From: CAWUKT01 sp963923035
GTDB taxonomy: Bacteria; Bacteroidota; Bacteroidia; J057; JADKCL01
NCBI GenBank assembly: GCA_963923035.1
Contig: CAWUKT010000015.1
Location: forward strand, 1-64,000
Direction of reading: 5' to 3'
Length of the DNA stretch: 64,000 bases
This document shows, in pieces, positions 42,127 to 50,197 of this stretch. Numbering within the stretch: the stretch's first letter is position 1; the number at the start of each line of letters is the position of its first letter. Position numbers and translations under genes: made by a program. The notes beneath the pieces were generated by a model. The model ran no database searches. It was not told the DNA's origin and saw nothing but the letters and a program-made list of their open reading frames with translations.

Positions 42127-42866
42127 TCCAAAATGCCGAGGAGGTCCAGGTCAAAGGTGAGCAGCACCCCAAAGTTGATGGGGCGGGCGGGCAGCTCCCG
42201 GCCGACTTGCTCCCAATCCAACGGATTCAGGAGGGTATTGAATTCGCGGAATTCGAATTCCTGGAAGGGAATCTGCACGTAGGGACCGAGGGACCAGGAG
42301 GAGAGGGCTTCTTCGTCGCTGCGGAAGACAAAGCGGGAGGAAAATGTCACGCCCACAAATGAGGTCCGGCGGTAGGTGAAGTAATTGGCGCGGTTGATAT
42401 TGGTTTCGAGGCCGGAGCGGCTCAGGAGCCGCATATAGCCGAGGTCCAGGTTGCCGACGAGGTACCATTGGAGGTCGGGTTGGTCGACGATGGCATAGCC
42501 CACGCCGGCGGAAAGGGCGTGGATCGTGAACTTGGTTTCGCGCCGCTGAATGCCGTTGGCTTCGGCGGTTTCGAACGCTCCGCGGGCGCCCTTGGAATTG
42601 AAGGCCAATTCCAGAAACAGGCCGTCCTTACGGTAGCTGGCGGCGTAGTGAAGCCCCCAGGGCCAACGCAGCTTGCGCTGGGGACGAAAGAGGAAGCCTT
42701 TGCTGTTGAAGAAATCGACCGGGGCGTTGGCATTCTCCATGTTGAAATACCCCACCTGCGGACCGAATCCCACCCACAGCTGGGCGGAGGCGGATGAATT
42801 GGCCCCGATCCCCAATGCAATCAGGCACGCCATGCAAAATCCCCTTAGAATTCGTTTTTTATTCAT
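42123..42866 (-). CDS. predicted outer-membrane beta-barrel protein
   Basis: A 247-residue protein with a signal peptide (about 1-28, GANSSASAQ) and alternating beta-strand pattern with aromatic-rich strands (for example LWVGFGPQVGYFNM and FLELAFNSKG). Its end, LLTFDLDLLGILE, does not have the classical C-terminal phenylalanine. No family is recognised. It is the first gene of a two-gene operon with the FMO-like oxidoreductase, coupled by a 4-bp overlap. Confidence 0.7.
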   Translation of the reverse strand: MNKKRILRGFCMACLIALGIGANSSASAQLWVGFGPQVGYFNMENANAPVDFFNSKGFLFRPQRKLRWPWGLHYAASYRKDGLFLELAFNSKGARGAFETAEANGIQRRETKFTIHALSAGVGYAIVDQPDLQWYLVGNLDLGYMRLLSRSGLETNINRANYFTYRRTSFVGVTFSSRFVFRSDEEALSSWSLGPYVQIPFQEFEFREFNTLLNPLDWEQVGRELPARPINFGVLLTFDLDLLGILE

Positions 42867-42940
42867 AGTCCCTGTTCTCTATTGATCTCGAATCTCTCTA
42901 AATTGATCGAATTCTTCGACATTAACTACCCCAAGGGGTA

Positions 42941-42948
42941 TAATTTTG
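42941..42948 (+). promoter_or_regulatory. candidate -7 element for the DUF4332 gene
   Basis: TAATTTTG matches TAnnTTTG about 100 bp before the ATG at 43050, just after the short palindrome CCCCAAGGGG. No TTG at the right spacing is seen. Confidence 0.35.
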
Positions 42949-43049
42949 GCCTGAAGGTTTAGAGTGTATAACTCGTCTTTTCAGATCGGGCAAAAATTCT
43001 CTAATTTCCCCTTGTCCAACATTTTAATCACCAATATCAACCTAACAAA

Positions 43050-43454
43050 ATGGCTAGTATTTCTTCCATTGAAGGCATCGGTCCGGTTTACTCTGAAAAA
43101 CTGGCTGAAGCTGGGATCAAGACCACTGAAAAACTCCTCGAAGAAGGCGCTTCCCGCACGGGCCGCAAGCACATCGCTGAGGCAACTGGCATCGACGCCA
43201 AGAAAATTCTCCGGTGGGTCAATATGGCTGACCTTTTCCGCATCAAAGGTGTAGGTGAAGAGTTTTCTGATCTCCTCGAAGCTGCTGGTGTTGATACCGT
43301 CAAGGAACTCCGTAACCGGAATGCTGAAAACCTCCATAAAAAAATTCAGGAAGTGAACGAAGAGAAGAACCTGGTGCGTCAGCTCCCCGGTCTCTCCAAA
43401 ATCGAAGACTTCATTGCCCAGGCAAAAGAAATGGAACCGGTCGTCACTTACTGA
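43050..43454 (+). CDS. DUF4332 protein (helix-hairpin-helix)
   Basis: A 134-residue protein with two helix-hairpin-helix-like modules: SSIEGIGPVYSEKLAEAGIKTTEKLLEEG and DLFRIKGVGEEFSDLLEAAGVDTVKEL (short hairpins IEGIGPVYSEKL and IKGVGEEFSDLL). DUF4332 resembles DNA-binding HhH domains of the radC/topoisomerase kind. The role is not known; DNA or nucleic-acid binding is a reasonable inference. A strong terminator follows at 43477, so it is monocistronic. Confidence 0.88.
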   Translation: MASISSIEGIGPVYSEKLAEAGIKTTEKLLEEGASRTGRKHIAEATGIDAKKILRWVNMADLFRIKGVGEEFSDLLEAAGVDTVKELRNRNAENLHKKIQEVNEEKNLVRQLPGLSKIEDFIAQAKEMEPVVTY

Positions 43455-43476
43455 TCCGGGTTTCCCACTACCACAC

Positions 43477-43501
43477 AGGCCGCTTCCCGCGGCCTTTTTT
43501 T
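43477..43501 (+). terminator. intrinsic terminator after the DUF4332 gene
   Basis: The stem AGGCCGC (43477-43483) pairs with GCGGCCT (43489-43495), with a 5-nt loop and a run of T to 43501. It is 22 bp past the stop. Confidence 0.9.
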
Positions 43502-43585
43502 ATGCCCATTTTGGTCGCTTTTGTCTCCCACGAGCCCCTGTTCACCTATTTATTCCCTGCCCCTTTACATTATTTGTTTAAACTT

Positions 43586-43599
43586 GTAACTACAGTTAC
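43586..43599. promoter_or_regulatory. palindrome before the YeeE/YedE pair
   Basis: GTAAC and GTTAC flank 4 bp (TACA) about 70 bp before the ATG at 43666, within a slightly longer imperfect inverted repeat. It could be an operator for a sulfur-responsive regulator, but no such gene is in view. Confidence 0.35.
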
Positions 43600-43665
43600 G
43601 AAGGGATCACCACCCTCCCACTAGATTTGTTGGCGTCTTTGATTGAAGTCTGAACTTATTCAACC

Positions 43666-44235
43666 ATGGAGTTATTCAACTTTCTATACCAGCTTTGGCC
43701 CTGGTATGTGGTCGGGCCCTTGATCGCGTTGATCATGTTTGGCTTGCTCTATTCGGGCAAGACCTTTGGTGTTTCCAACAACCTCCGCACGATGTGTTCG
43801 GCGGCGGGAGGCGGCTACTGTGCCGATTTTTTCCAGTTCAACTGGAAAAACCAGAGCTGGAACCTCGTCTTTGTCTTCGGGGGGGCCCTCGGAGGCTTCA
43901 TTGCCTACTATTTCCTCACGCCCAATCCCCAGATTGAATTGGCTGCGGGAACGACAGAGAGCCTGAAAGCGCTCGGCATGTCGCAACCGGGCGAAGCCTT
44001 TGTGCCGCCGGAGCTGTTCGGAGAAGAATCGCTGTTCAGCCTGAAGACCCTGGCCATCCTCGTCGGAGGAGGCCTGTTGGTCGGGTTTGGCGCGCGCTAT
44101 GCGGGCGGCTGTACGTCCGGCCACGCCATCACGGGCCTCAGCGACCTGCAATTGCCTTCGCTGATTGCAGTCATCGGATTTTTTCTTGGCGGTCTCGCCA
44201 TGACCTGGCTGTTCCTTCCCCAAATCATCGGTTAA
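43666..44235 (+). CDS. YeeE/YedE-family membrane protein, first half of a split pair
   Basis: A 189-residue membrane protein with four or five helices and two cysteine-bearing motifs, MCSAAGGGYCADFF and GGCTSGHAITGLSDLQLPS. YeeE/YedE proteins carry sulfur compounds such as thiosulfate through cysteines. Bacterial YeeE is about 350 residues; here the function is split in two genes, and the second half follows 4 bp later. The GCTSGH motif is the family hallmark. Confidence 0.9.
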   Translation: MELFNFLYQLWPWYVVGPLIALIMFGLLYSGKTFGVSNNLRTMCSAAGGGYCADFFQFNWKNQSWNLVFVFGGALGGFIAYYFLTPNPQIELAAGTTESLKALGMSQPGEAFVPPELFGEESLFSLKTLAILVGGGLLVGFGARYAGGCTSGHAITGLSDLQLPSLIAVIGFFLGGLAMTWLFLPQIIG

Positions 44236-44239
44236 ACCC

Positions 44240-44653
44240 ATGAAACTGCTCAAATTTGCCCTGCTGGGCATCCTGTTTGGGATCGTACTCACCAAAGGTG
44301 AGGTGATTTCCTGGTACCGGATCTACGAAATGTTCCGCTTCGACAGCTTCCACATGTTCGGCATCATCGGTTCGGCGGTGCTCATCGGCATCGGCATCGT
44401 TCAGATGATCCGCCACCGCAACATGAAATCGATCGAGGGAGAAGAAATTCATTTGCCGCCCAAGAAGCTGTCCGTGCCGCGTTACCTGATCGGGGGAACG
44501 CTGTTTGGGCTGGGCTGGGCGCTGACCGGTGCGTGCCCGGGTCCCATGTTCATCTTGCTGGGCCAGGGAATTTGGGCCATTGGACTGGTGATCCTGAGCG
44601 CGGTGGCCGGAACTTTTTTGTACGGCGTCTTACTCCCCTACCTGCCCCACTGA
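44240..44653 (+). CDS. DUF6691/YeeE-type membrane protein, second half of the pair
   Basis: A 137-residue membrane protein with four predicted helices and the cysteine motif TGACPGPMFILLGQG near residue 95, typical of DUF6691 partners of YeeE/YedE proteins. It follows the first half by 4 bp, so the two are coexpressed and presumably form one sulfur-compound channel. It has no signal peptide beyond the first helix. It converges on the T9SS cargo gene with no gap. Confidence 0.88.
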   Translation: MKLLKFALLGILFGIVLTKGEVISWYRIYEMFRFDSFHMFGIIGSAVLIGIGIVQMIRHRNMKSIEGEEIHLPPKKLSVPRYLIGGTLFGLGWALTGACPGPMFILLGQGIWAIGLVILSAVAGTFLYGVLLPYLPH

Positions 44654-45466
44654 TCAATCCATCAGCAAGATCTTTTTCCGCACGACTCCTTCCTCCGCTT
44701 CCACTGACAGGAAATAAACGCCCGCCGGAAAATCCTCCAGGTGTACATCCGATTTGAATTCGGACCAGCTCCGGACCAGGTTTCCGTGGGCATCGTGGAG
44801 GTGCATGCGGGAAGGAAAAATGGGTTGGTCGAAACGGAGACGCAGGTGGCCGGTGGAGGGATTCGGGAAAATGTCTAATGAAATGGCGGGTTGAGGTTCG
44901 TCAATGCTCACCAGGCAGCCTCCCGGAGCAACCGAATAGCACTCAAAGGTGGTGCTGCCCGAAACCAGGTTCAACGGCTTGGGGGCGGGCAACCAAGACC
45001 GATCACCAACCCCTTCGATCCATTCGTAATACCATCCCCCATTCAACTGCTTCACCGAAGTCAATTGCCAAACGGTTTCATTGCCATAGCTCATGATCGT
45101 GTCCAGGCGCAGGGTATCGATATTTTGGACGAAACTGGTGCGGATGGTGTAAATGGTATCCCCGATCGAGGCCCCGAAATCGTACAGCAACTCCGGCTGG
45201 GAATTGCCCGCCGGAACAAACCAGACCTTTTGGGTGCTGTCCTGCCGGATCAGGCCTTCCGGGTTGTTTGCCGGCCTCATCAACCGTTTCCAGCTTTCCC
45301 CCATATAGGTGCTGTCCCCGTCGATGTAAAAGTAGTGGTAGCCAATGAAGTTGCCGAAGTCGTCATATTCGAGATACCGCCAGCTCCCGGTCGTCGGAAA
45401 AGGCAATTGAGAAAAACCCAACAGGGGAAGCAGGAGGAAGACAATAGGTAGGAATTGTTTTAGCAT
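44654..45466 (-). CDS. T9SS type A cargo, small secreted protein
   Basis: A 270-residue secreted protein: signal peptide about 1-18 (LLGFSQ), then a domain of unknown fold with GSWRYLEYDDFGNFIGYHYFY (short form SWRYLEYDDFGNF), and a C-terminal type A sorting domain (about 195-270) with SLDIFPNPSTGHLRLRF and the end VVRKKILLMD. It is exported by the T9SS and probably anchored to or released from the surface. The start at 45466 is preferred to an upstream one that adds a basic, unlikely leader. Function unknown. Confidence 0.82.
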   Translation of the reverse strand: MLKQFLPIVFLLLPLLGFSQLPFPTTGSWRYLEYDDFGNFIGYHYFYIDGDSTYMGESWKRLMRPANNPEGLIRQDSTQKVWFVPAGNSQPELLYDFGASIGDTIYTIRTSFVQNIDTLRLDTIMSYGNETVWQLTSVKQLNGGWYYEWIEGVGDRSWLPAPKPLNLVSGSTTFECYSVAPGGCLVSIDEPQPAISLDIFPNPSTGHLRLRFDQPIFPSRMHLHDAHGNLVRSWSEFKSDVHLEDFPAGVYFLSVEAEEGVVRKKILLMD

Positions 45467-45627
45467 TCCAAAAAGAAGCAAGATTCTGGCAGAAGGCCAA
45501 TTCTTACCGCGCCTATTCGTTTTCATTCTTACCCGCCCAAATGCATCCAGACCGGCTCAAACAGAAAAAGAATCCCTTGGGATTCCCTTTCCATGATTCA
45601 TTGTCTCAGAAGAATGCGGGGTCAAAG

Positions 45628-47004
45628 CTATCGCTTCCGGCGCCGTTTCTTCCAGGGCGCGTCCTGCATCCAGTCCCCCGCCATGATGCAGCCGTACGGC
45701 AGCACCTTGTCCACGACCGTCCCCAACCCAAATTCTTCCATCTGGGCCTGCACCGTCGCCGCATTCTTGTAGGCCGACGGCAGTTCGGAGATGTCGATGT
45801 TGCCGGAATAAAAACGCACGTCCAAGCCATGGGTCTCTTCCGCGAAGATTTCTTCTACGGTGCGCCCAGCCTGCGACCGCTTGTGCTGGGAGCGGCTCAT
45901 GTTTCGGCCTGCCCCGTGCGGGGCAAAGCCCAGGTTCGTGGCGGTCGTCTCGCCCTTCACGATCAGCACCGGCTCCCGCATGTTCAGCGGGACCAGACGC
46001 AGGCCCTCCTTGGAGTCGGGCACAAAGCGATCGTCGAGCGGAGTCGCTCCCTTCGCGTGGTAAAACACATCGCCATCCCGGAACACAAAGTTGTGTTCAT
46101 TCCAGAATCGGTCCACGATCTCCTCTCCGATGACCCGCAGAGCGGCATCGTGCAGGACCGTATGGTTCAGACGCGTCCAATCCCGTACGACTTGCAACGC
46201 CTCCCAATAGGCCCGCCCCTCTTCTTCCGCGTAAGGAATCCAGGCATTGCCCTTCTCGGTCTTGGGCGAAATCTCCTTGCGAAATGCCTCCGCAAGCTTC
46301 TTTCCCTGCTTGTACAGGTTGGCGCCGAAGCCCCGGCTTCCGTGGTGGGTCACCATCACTGTCTCGCCCGTCGATTCCAGGTACCCGACGTACAGGAAGT
46401 GGTTCCCATCGCCCTGGGTTCCCAGGTGCTTTTGGGCCAGGGACCGCGAACGCGGCGAGTTCAGGAATTGGTTCGCACGGATTCGCTCGGACAGCTCGGG
46501 CGTCAATTGGAAATGGTCATCCCGGCCACCGCCGCCAAAGTGGGTCACGGAGTGGGCGGCATCTAGTACCGATTTCGGGTCGACGTGGCCCAGGTTCGTC
46601 ATCATCACCGAACAACAGATGTCCGCGCTGTGCATCGAAGGGTGAATCGCACCTTTGGTGGCGACGACTCCACCCACGGGGATCGTTCCCAAGGGCCCGG
46701 CGGGACAGGCGTCGGGCATCACGGCTCCCGTCATCACAGTCGGCGTCTTCATCAACCGCCGCATCGTCGCCTGGACACTCTCGACATTCGCAATCTCCAA
46801 TTCGGTTTCCGCCCGCAGGTTCTGGTGGTAAGCCATCGGTTCGGCATGCGGATCGATGACCTGAGGGGCACTCCCGTCCAGGAATTGCTTGAGGGCCTCG
46901 CCAGTTAATCTTTGCTCGTTGGCGTGGGCAATGGCTTCTTTGAACCATTTTCCGGGGCGGTACCCCATTTCGATCAGTGTTTTTCCGGTGATGTTCATGG
47001 TCAT
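45628..47004 (-). CDS. rtcB: RtcB-family RNA ligase
   Basis: A 458-residue RNA ligase predicted to join 2',3'-cyclic phosphate (or 3'-phosphate) RNA ends to 5'-OH ends using GTP and Mn2+. Visible elements: the metal region HPSMHSADICCSVM, DGNHFLYVGYLES, VTHHGSRGFGANL and the guanylylated-histidine loop FAPHGAGRNMSR. The C-terminus is very basic (WKKRRRKR). Start could be at the first or third residue (MTMN). It is divergent from a WYL regulator, with a perfect inverted repeat between them. This points to RNA repair or tRNA processing under damage. Confidence 0.93.
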   Translation of the reverse strand: MTMNITGKTLIEMGYRPGKWFKEAIAHANEQRLTGEALKQFLDGSAPQVIDPHAEPMAYHQNLRAETELEIANVESVQATMRRLMKTPTVMTGAVMPDACPAGPLGTIPVGGVVATKGAIHPSMHSADICCSVMMTNLGHVDPKSVLDAAHSVTHFGGGGRDDHFQLTPELSERIRANQFLNSPRSRSLAQKHLGTQGDGNHFLYVGYLESTGETVMVTHHGSRGFGANLYKQGKKLAEAFRKEISPKTEKGNAWIPYAEEEGRAYWEALQVVRDWTRLNHTVLHDAALRVIGEEIVDRFWNEHNFVFRDGDVFYHAKGATPLDDRFVPDSKEGLRLVPLNMREPVLIVKGETTATNLGFAPHGAGRNMSRSQHKRSQAGRTVEEIFAEETHGLDVRFYSGNIDISELPSAYKNAATVQAQMEEFGLGTVVDKVLPYGCIMAGDWMQDAPWKKRRRKR

Positions 47005-47030
47005 TTGATTTGATACAATGATCCTGCCTT

Positions 47031-47053
47031 ACTGCGCAATCATTTTGCGCAGT
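47031..47053. promoter_or_regulatory. perfect inverted repeat between rtcB and the WYL gene
   Basis: ACTGCGCAA (47031-47039) and TTGCGCAGT (47045-47053) are perfect 9-bp inverted repeats with a 5-bp spacer, in the 73-bp gap between the two divergent genes. It is the right size and place for an operator of the WYL regulator. Confidence 0.7.
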
Positions 47054-47077
47054 TCGAAATTTTTCCGATTTTTTTCC

Positions 47078-48088
47078 ATGGCCACCAATAAACATGCCCT
47101 CATTCGCTACCGCACCATTGACACCTGCCTCAACAACCGGGGGCGGAAATGGACCCTTGAAGACCTCCGCCAGGCGTGTTCGGAGGCGCTCTACGAATTG
47201 GAAGGGAAAGACAGCTACGTGAGCAAACGGACCACTCAATTGGACCTCCAGACCATGCGGAGCGATAAACTCGGCTACAACGCTCCGATAGAGGTCTACG
47301 AACGGAAATATTACCGCTACGCCGATCCTGACTACTCCATCACCAAGATTCCCCTGAGTGAAACGGACCTCGACATCATTTCGGAATCGGTCCAGGTCCT
47401 CCGCCAATTCAAAGACTTCTCTCTGTTTGCAGAATTGAATGGCATCATCCAAAAGCTGGAAGACAAGGTTCACCGGGAGCAGCAACAGCCCGCCATCATT
47501 CACCTCGACAATAACCAGCAATTGAAAGGCCTCGAACACCTGGACACACTCTACCAAGCCATCCTGAAGGAAATCGTCCTCGTTGTCCATTACCAATCGT
47601 TCCAGGCCCGCCAGCCCCGGCCTTTCATTTTCACTCCCCTCATCCTAAAAGAATTCAACAACCGCTGGTTCATTGTGGGGAGGCAGGCGGGACAGGAAAA
47701 AATCTACAACCTCGCCCTGGACCGGATTGTCCAAATCGATCTGCGGCCGGACCTGGAGTATGACCGAAAAGATTTCAACGCCGAAACCTATTATGCGGAT
47801 ACTTTCGGCGTGACGGTCATGGGCGAAAAGGCATTGGTGGACGTGCAATTGGAGGTGGCCCGAAAGCATGCTCCCTATTTGTTGACAAAGCCCATTCATC
47901 CTTCCCAGCACCTCATCGAAGAACGCCCGGATGGAACGGTCGTCATCGGATTCCGTGTCCACCACAATTTTGAATTGGAGCGCTGGATCTTGGGGCATGG
48001 GCCTTCGGTCAAGGTGCTTTCGCCTCCTTCCCTTCAGCAACAGATTCGGAAAAAACTGGAGTGGGCGCTGGGAAAATACAATCCGTAA
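47078..48088 (+). CDS. WYL-domain transcriptional regulator
   Basis: A 336-residue regulator. The N-terminal part (about 1-85) has a winged-helix-like fold with IRYRTIDTCLNNRGRKWTLEDLRQACSEAL, and the WYL domain (about 160-250) has LVVHYQSFQARQPRPFIFTPLILKEFNNRWFIVGRQAG (in short: EFNNRWFIVGRQ). WYL domains sense nucleic acids or nucleotides. The start at 47078 sits just after the divergent gap and its operator. It probably controls rtcB and itself; a WYL regulator beside an RNA-repair gene fits the theme that WYL proteins sense RNA or DNA damage. Confidence 0.88.
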   Translation: MATNKHALIRYRTIDTCLNNRGRKWTLEDLRQACSEALYELEGKDSYVSKRTTQLDLQTMRSDKLGYNAPIEVYERKYYRYADPDYSITKIPLSETDLDIISESVQVLRQFKDFSLFAELNGIIQKLEDKVHREQQQPAIIHLDNNQQLKGLEHLDTLYQAILKEIVLVVHYQSFQARQPRPFIFTPLILKEFNNRWFIVGRQAGQEKIYNLALDRIVQIDLRPDLEYDRKDFNAETYYADTFGVTVMGEKALVDVQLEVARKHAPYLLTKPIHPSQHLIEERPDGTVVIGFRVHHNFELERWILGHGPSVKVLSPPSLQQQIRKKLEWALGKYNP

Positions 48089-48125
48089 AAAACCATCGGT
48101 CCAACCCGAGGGCAGGACCGATGGT
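48087..48125 (-). terminator. terminator after the HIT gene
   Basis: An 11-bp stem ACCATCGGTCC (48092-48102) with GGACCGATGGT (48115-48125) is followed by a T run on the minus strand (48087-48092). It lies 20 bp after the HIT stop and overlaps the convergent WYL stop. Confidence 0.85.
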
Positions 48126-48144
48126 CATGTGAAGGAGGAAATGA

Positions 48145-48546
48145 TTATCCTCCGACGATGTGGCTACGAATTTTGGCGGCCGTCGCCGCCAAATCAGATG
48201 CCGACACCTTCAGTTTTTCTTTTTCGAAATTCAAATCGCCAATCGAATTGATCGGCACCAGGTGGATATGCGCGTGGGGCACTTCCAGGCCGACCACAGC
48301 CGACCCAATCCGGGCACAGGGAATGGCTTCCTTGATGGCTTCTGCAACTACTTTGGCGAAGAGGTTCAGCCCCACGTACGTAGATTCATCCAGATCGAAC
48401 AGGTAATCGACTTCCTTCTTGGGAATGACCAGGGTATGGCCTTCGGCCAGGGGGTAGATGTCGAGAAATGCGAGAAAATCCTCCGTCTCGGCAATCTTGT
48501 GGCAGGGAATTTCGCCTTGAACGATCTTGGTGAACAAAGAAGCCAT
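48145..48546 (-). CDS. HIT-family nucleotide-binding protein
   Basis: A 133-residue histidine-triad protein predicted to hydrolyse nucleoside phosphoramidates or adenylated compounds. The triad is VPHAHIHLVP (H-x-H-x-H), and LAEGHTLVIPKKEVDYLFDL lies near residue 40 in the usual position. It follows greA on the same strand with a 6-bp gap, a common pairing in Bacteroidota, and is ended by a clear terminator. Confidence 0.93.
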   Translation of the reverse strand: MASLFTKIVQGEIPCHKIAETEDFLAFLDIYPLAEGHTLVIPKKEVDYLFDLDESTYVGLNLFAKVVAEAIKEAIPCARIGSAVVGLEVPHAHIHLVPINSIGDLNFEKEKLKVSASDLAATAAKIRSHIVGG

Positions 48547-48552
48547 CCAGAC

Positions 48553-49032
48553 TTAAATTTCAGTTTTAATTTTCAGGACTTCCAGTTCCAACTCTCCGGC
48601 CGGAACGGTGATCTTGGCAATGTCTCCCACTTCTTTTCCCAGCAATCCTTTCCCTACCGGAGAATCAACATTCAATTTTCCTTGGCGAAGATTGGACTCG
48701 CTAGGAGATACCAACGTGTACTTCAATTCCCGGTTGGTTTTGACATTCTTCAACCAAACAGTGCACAAAATATGAACTTTGGAATCATCCAACATCGTAT
48801 CGTCCAGCACCCGAGCGTGCGCAAGGGTATTTTCCAACTCTGCAATCCGGGCCTCATGCATCCCTTGTTCTTCTTTGGCCGCGTCGTATTCGGCATTCTC
48901 TTTCAAATCGCCCTTTTCCCGGGCTTCTGCGATCGCATTTGCGATGCGACGACGGCCTTCCGTCTTCATCGCATGAAGCTCCTTGTTCAGCTTATCAAGG
49001 CCGGCTTGGGTAAAATACTGTATATCCGACAT
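48553..49032 (-). CDS. greA: transcription elongation factor GreA
   Basis: A 159-residue factor that helps stalled RNA polymerase cleave backtracked RNA. The N-terminal coiled coil (about 1-75) carries the acidic tip in AREKGDLKENAEYDAAKEEQ (core GDLKENAEYDAA), and the FKBP-like C-terminal domain ends with VDSPVGKGLLGKEVGDIAKITVPAGELELEVL (short: SPVGKGLLGKEVGD). It is the first gene of a two-gene unit with the HIT protein. Confidence 0.95.
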   Translation of the reverse strand: MSDIQYFTQAGLDKLNKELHAMKTEGRRRIANAIAEAREKGDLKENAEYDAAKEEQGMHEARIAELENTLAHARVLDDTMLDDSKVHILCTVWLKNVKTNRELKYTLVSPSESNLRQGKLNVDSPVGKGLLGKEVGDIAKITVPAGELELEVLKIKTEI

Positions 49033-49057
49033 ATTGTCTGTTCACTTTAAATTTGCG

Positions 49058-49065
49058 CAAAATTA
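49058..49065 (-). promoter_or_regulatory. candidate -7 element for greA
   Basis: On the minus strand this reads TAATTTTG, matching TAnnTTTG, 26 bp before the greA start. A TTG lies 22 bp further upstream, slightly beyond the usual spacing. Confidence 0.5.
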
Positions 49066-49072
49066 ACAATAT

Positions 49073-49107
49073 AAAATGGGTTGACCACAATGATCAACCC
49101 ATTTTTT
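49073..49107 (-). terminator. terminator after the PorV/PorQ-like gene
   Basis: A 12-bp perfect stem (49073-49084 with 49094-49105) has a 9-nt loop, with T-rich flanks on both sides. It closes the outer-membrane cassette and separates it from greA; it could work in either direction. Confidence 0.8.
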
Positions 49108-49121
49108 AAGTTCGAGAAGTC

Positions 49122-50186
49122 TTACAGATCGATGCGTACTCCGATGCTGTGCGTACCGTTGAAGGGGTTCGTCGGGCGGTAGCTGTAGTCCAGGGCGAAG
49201 AGGGAAGTGCCCCGGTCTTTGCCTGCCTTAAAGGGAACCGATACAGAAGCACCGAATGAGTGGCCCGTCCAGGCCGACAAACGATTGACTGCGTCAGTGA
49301 TGTTCCGCTCGTACAGGAACGCATAACGAAGTTGCAGGTAGTCCTTGAAGCCATACTCAAAGCCAATCCCGATTTGGTCCTGGGAGAAGGCATTGGAGAT
49401 GAAGGCGCCCGTGGGAGTGAAGCGGCTGTCTCCACCGAAGTAGATGTCGTAGCTCACACCAAGGCTCAGGACGGAAGGCAATTCAAAGTCTGCGGAGGGA
49501 CGGCTGGCGAGCGACGTAAAGTCGGGGTCACGGTTCGTCCGGAAGGTGAGACCATCACCGCCGTAGCGCATGGTCGAACCAACGTTCCGCAGCGAGATGC
49601 CCAACTTCAGGCGATCATCGTGCTCATCATCCTTACCGAAGCTCGTCCGGTATTGTACACCAGCGTCAAATGCAACACCCGTGCTTCCCACGTCGAAAAT
49701 CGACTCGTGAAGGACTTTGATGGTTGCACCAACGTAGATGTGGTCGGTGAACTTCTTACCAAAGGACAAACCCAGGTTCAGGAAGGTCGGGGTAAAGGTT
49801 CCCAAATCTCCGTTCGGGTTGTCTTCAGTCGTGAGGACAAAATCTCCCATGTCAAAGGCGGTGAAGTACAAGCCGATGACACCGGCGCGCTTCAGCGACT
49901 GAGAAATCCCAAAGCTGTTGATACCGATATCGGTACCGACCAGGTACTGGGTATGGGAGAAGACCAGCTCGGTCCGACGCGTAGCGGCCAGTCCAGCCGG
50001 GTTGTTGATCACACTCTCAATCCCGTAGGTATTGGCAACGTTGATGCCATTGAAACCGGAACTCCGGCCCCAGGAGTTGATTAACAGCTGGGTGCCACCG
50101 GCCTGCCCCGCACGCTCTGGGTTCCCTGCAAACACCTGGGTGAGTGCAGTGAGCATTACAAATCCAAAAATGAGTACTTTCTTCAT
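49122..50186 (-). CDS. PorV/PorQ-like outer-membrane protein of the cassette
   Basis: A 354-residue beta-barrel protein of the PorV/PorQ (UPF0164) family, with a signal peptide (about 1-20) and the family region INVANTYGIESVINNPAGLAATRRTELVFSHTQYL (short: VINNPAGLAATRRTELVF). Its end, THSIGVRIDL, is a barrel strand. It is a paralogue of porV at 13806. It is the last gene of a three-gene run with a secreted 1326-residue protein and a TonB receptor, so it probably helps present or attach that secreted protein. Confidence 0.88.
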   Translation of the reverse strand: MKKVLIFGFVMLTALTQVFAGNPERAGQAGGTQLLINSWGRSSGFNGINVANTYGIESVINNPAGLAATRRTELVFSHTQYLVGTDIGINSFGISQSLKRAGVIGLYFTAFDMGDFVLTTEDNPNGDLGTFTPTFLNLGLSFGKKFTDHIYVGATIKVLHESIFDVGSTGVAFDAGVQYRTSFGKDDEHDDRLKLGISLRNVGSTMRYGGDGLTFRTNRDPDFTSLASRPSADFELPSVLSLGVSYDIYFGGDSRFTPTGAFISNAFSQDQIGIGFEYGFKDYLQLRYAFLYERNITDAVNRLSAWTGHSFGASVSVPFKAGKDRGTSLFALDYSYRPTNPFNGTHSIGVRIDL

Positions 50187-50197
50187 GTTTCCGGTTT

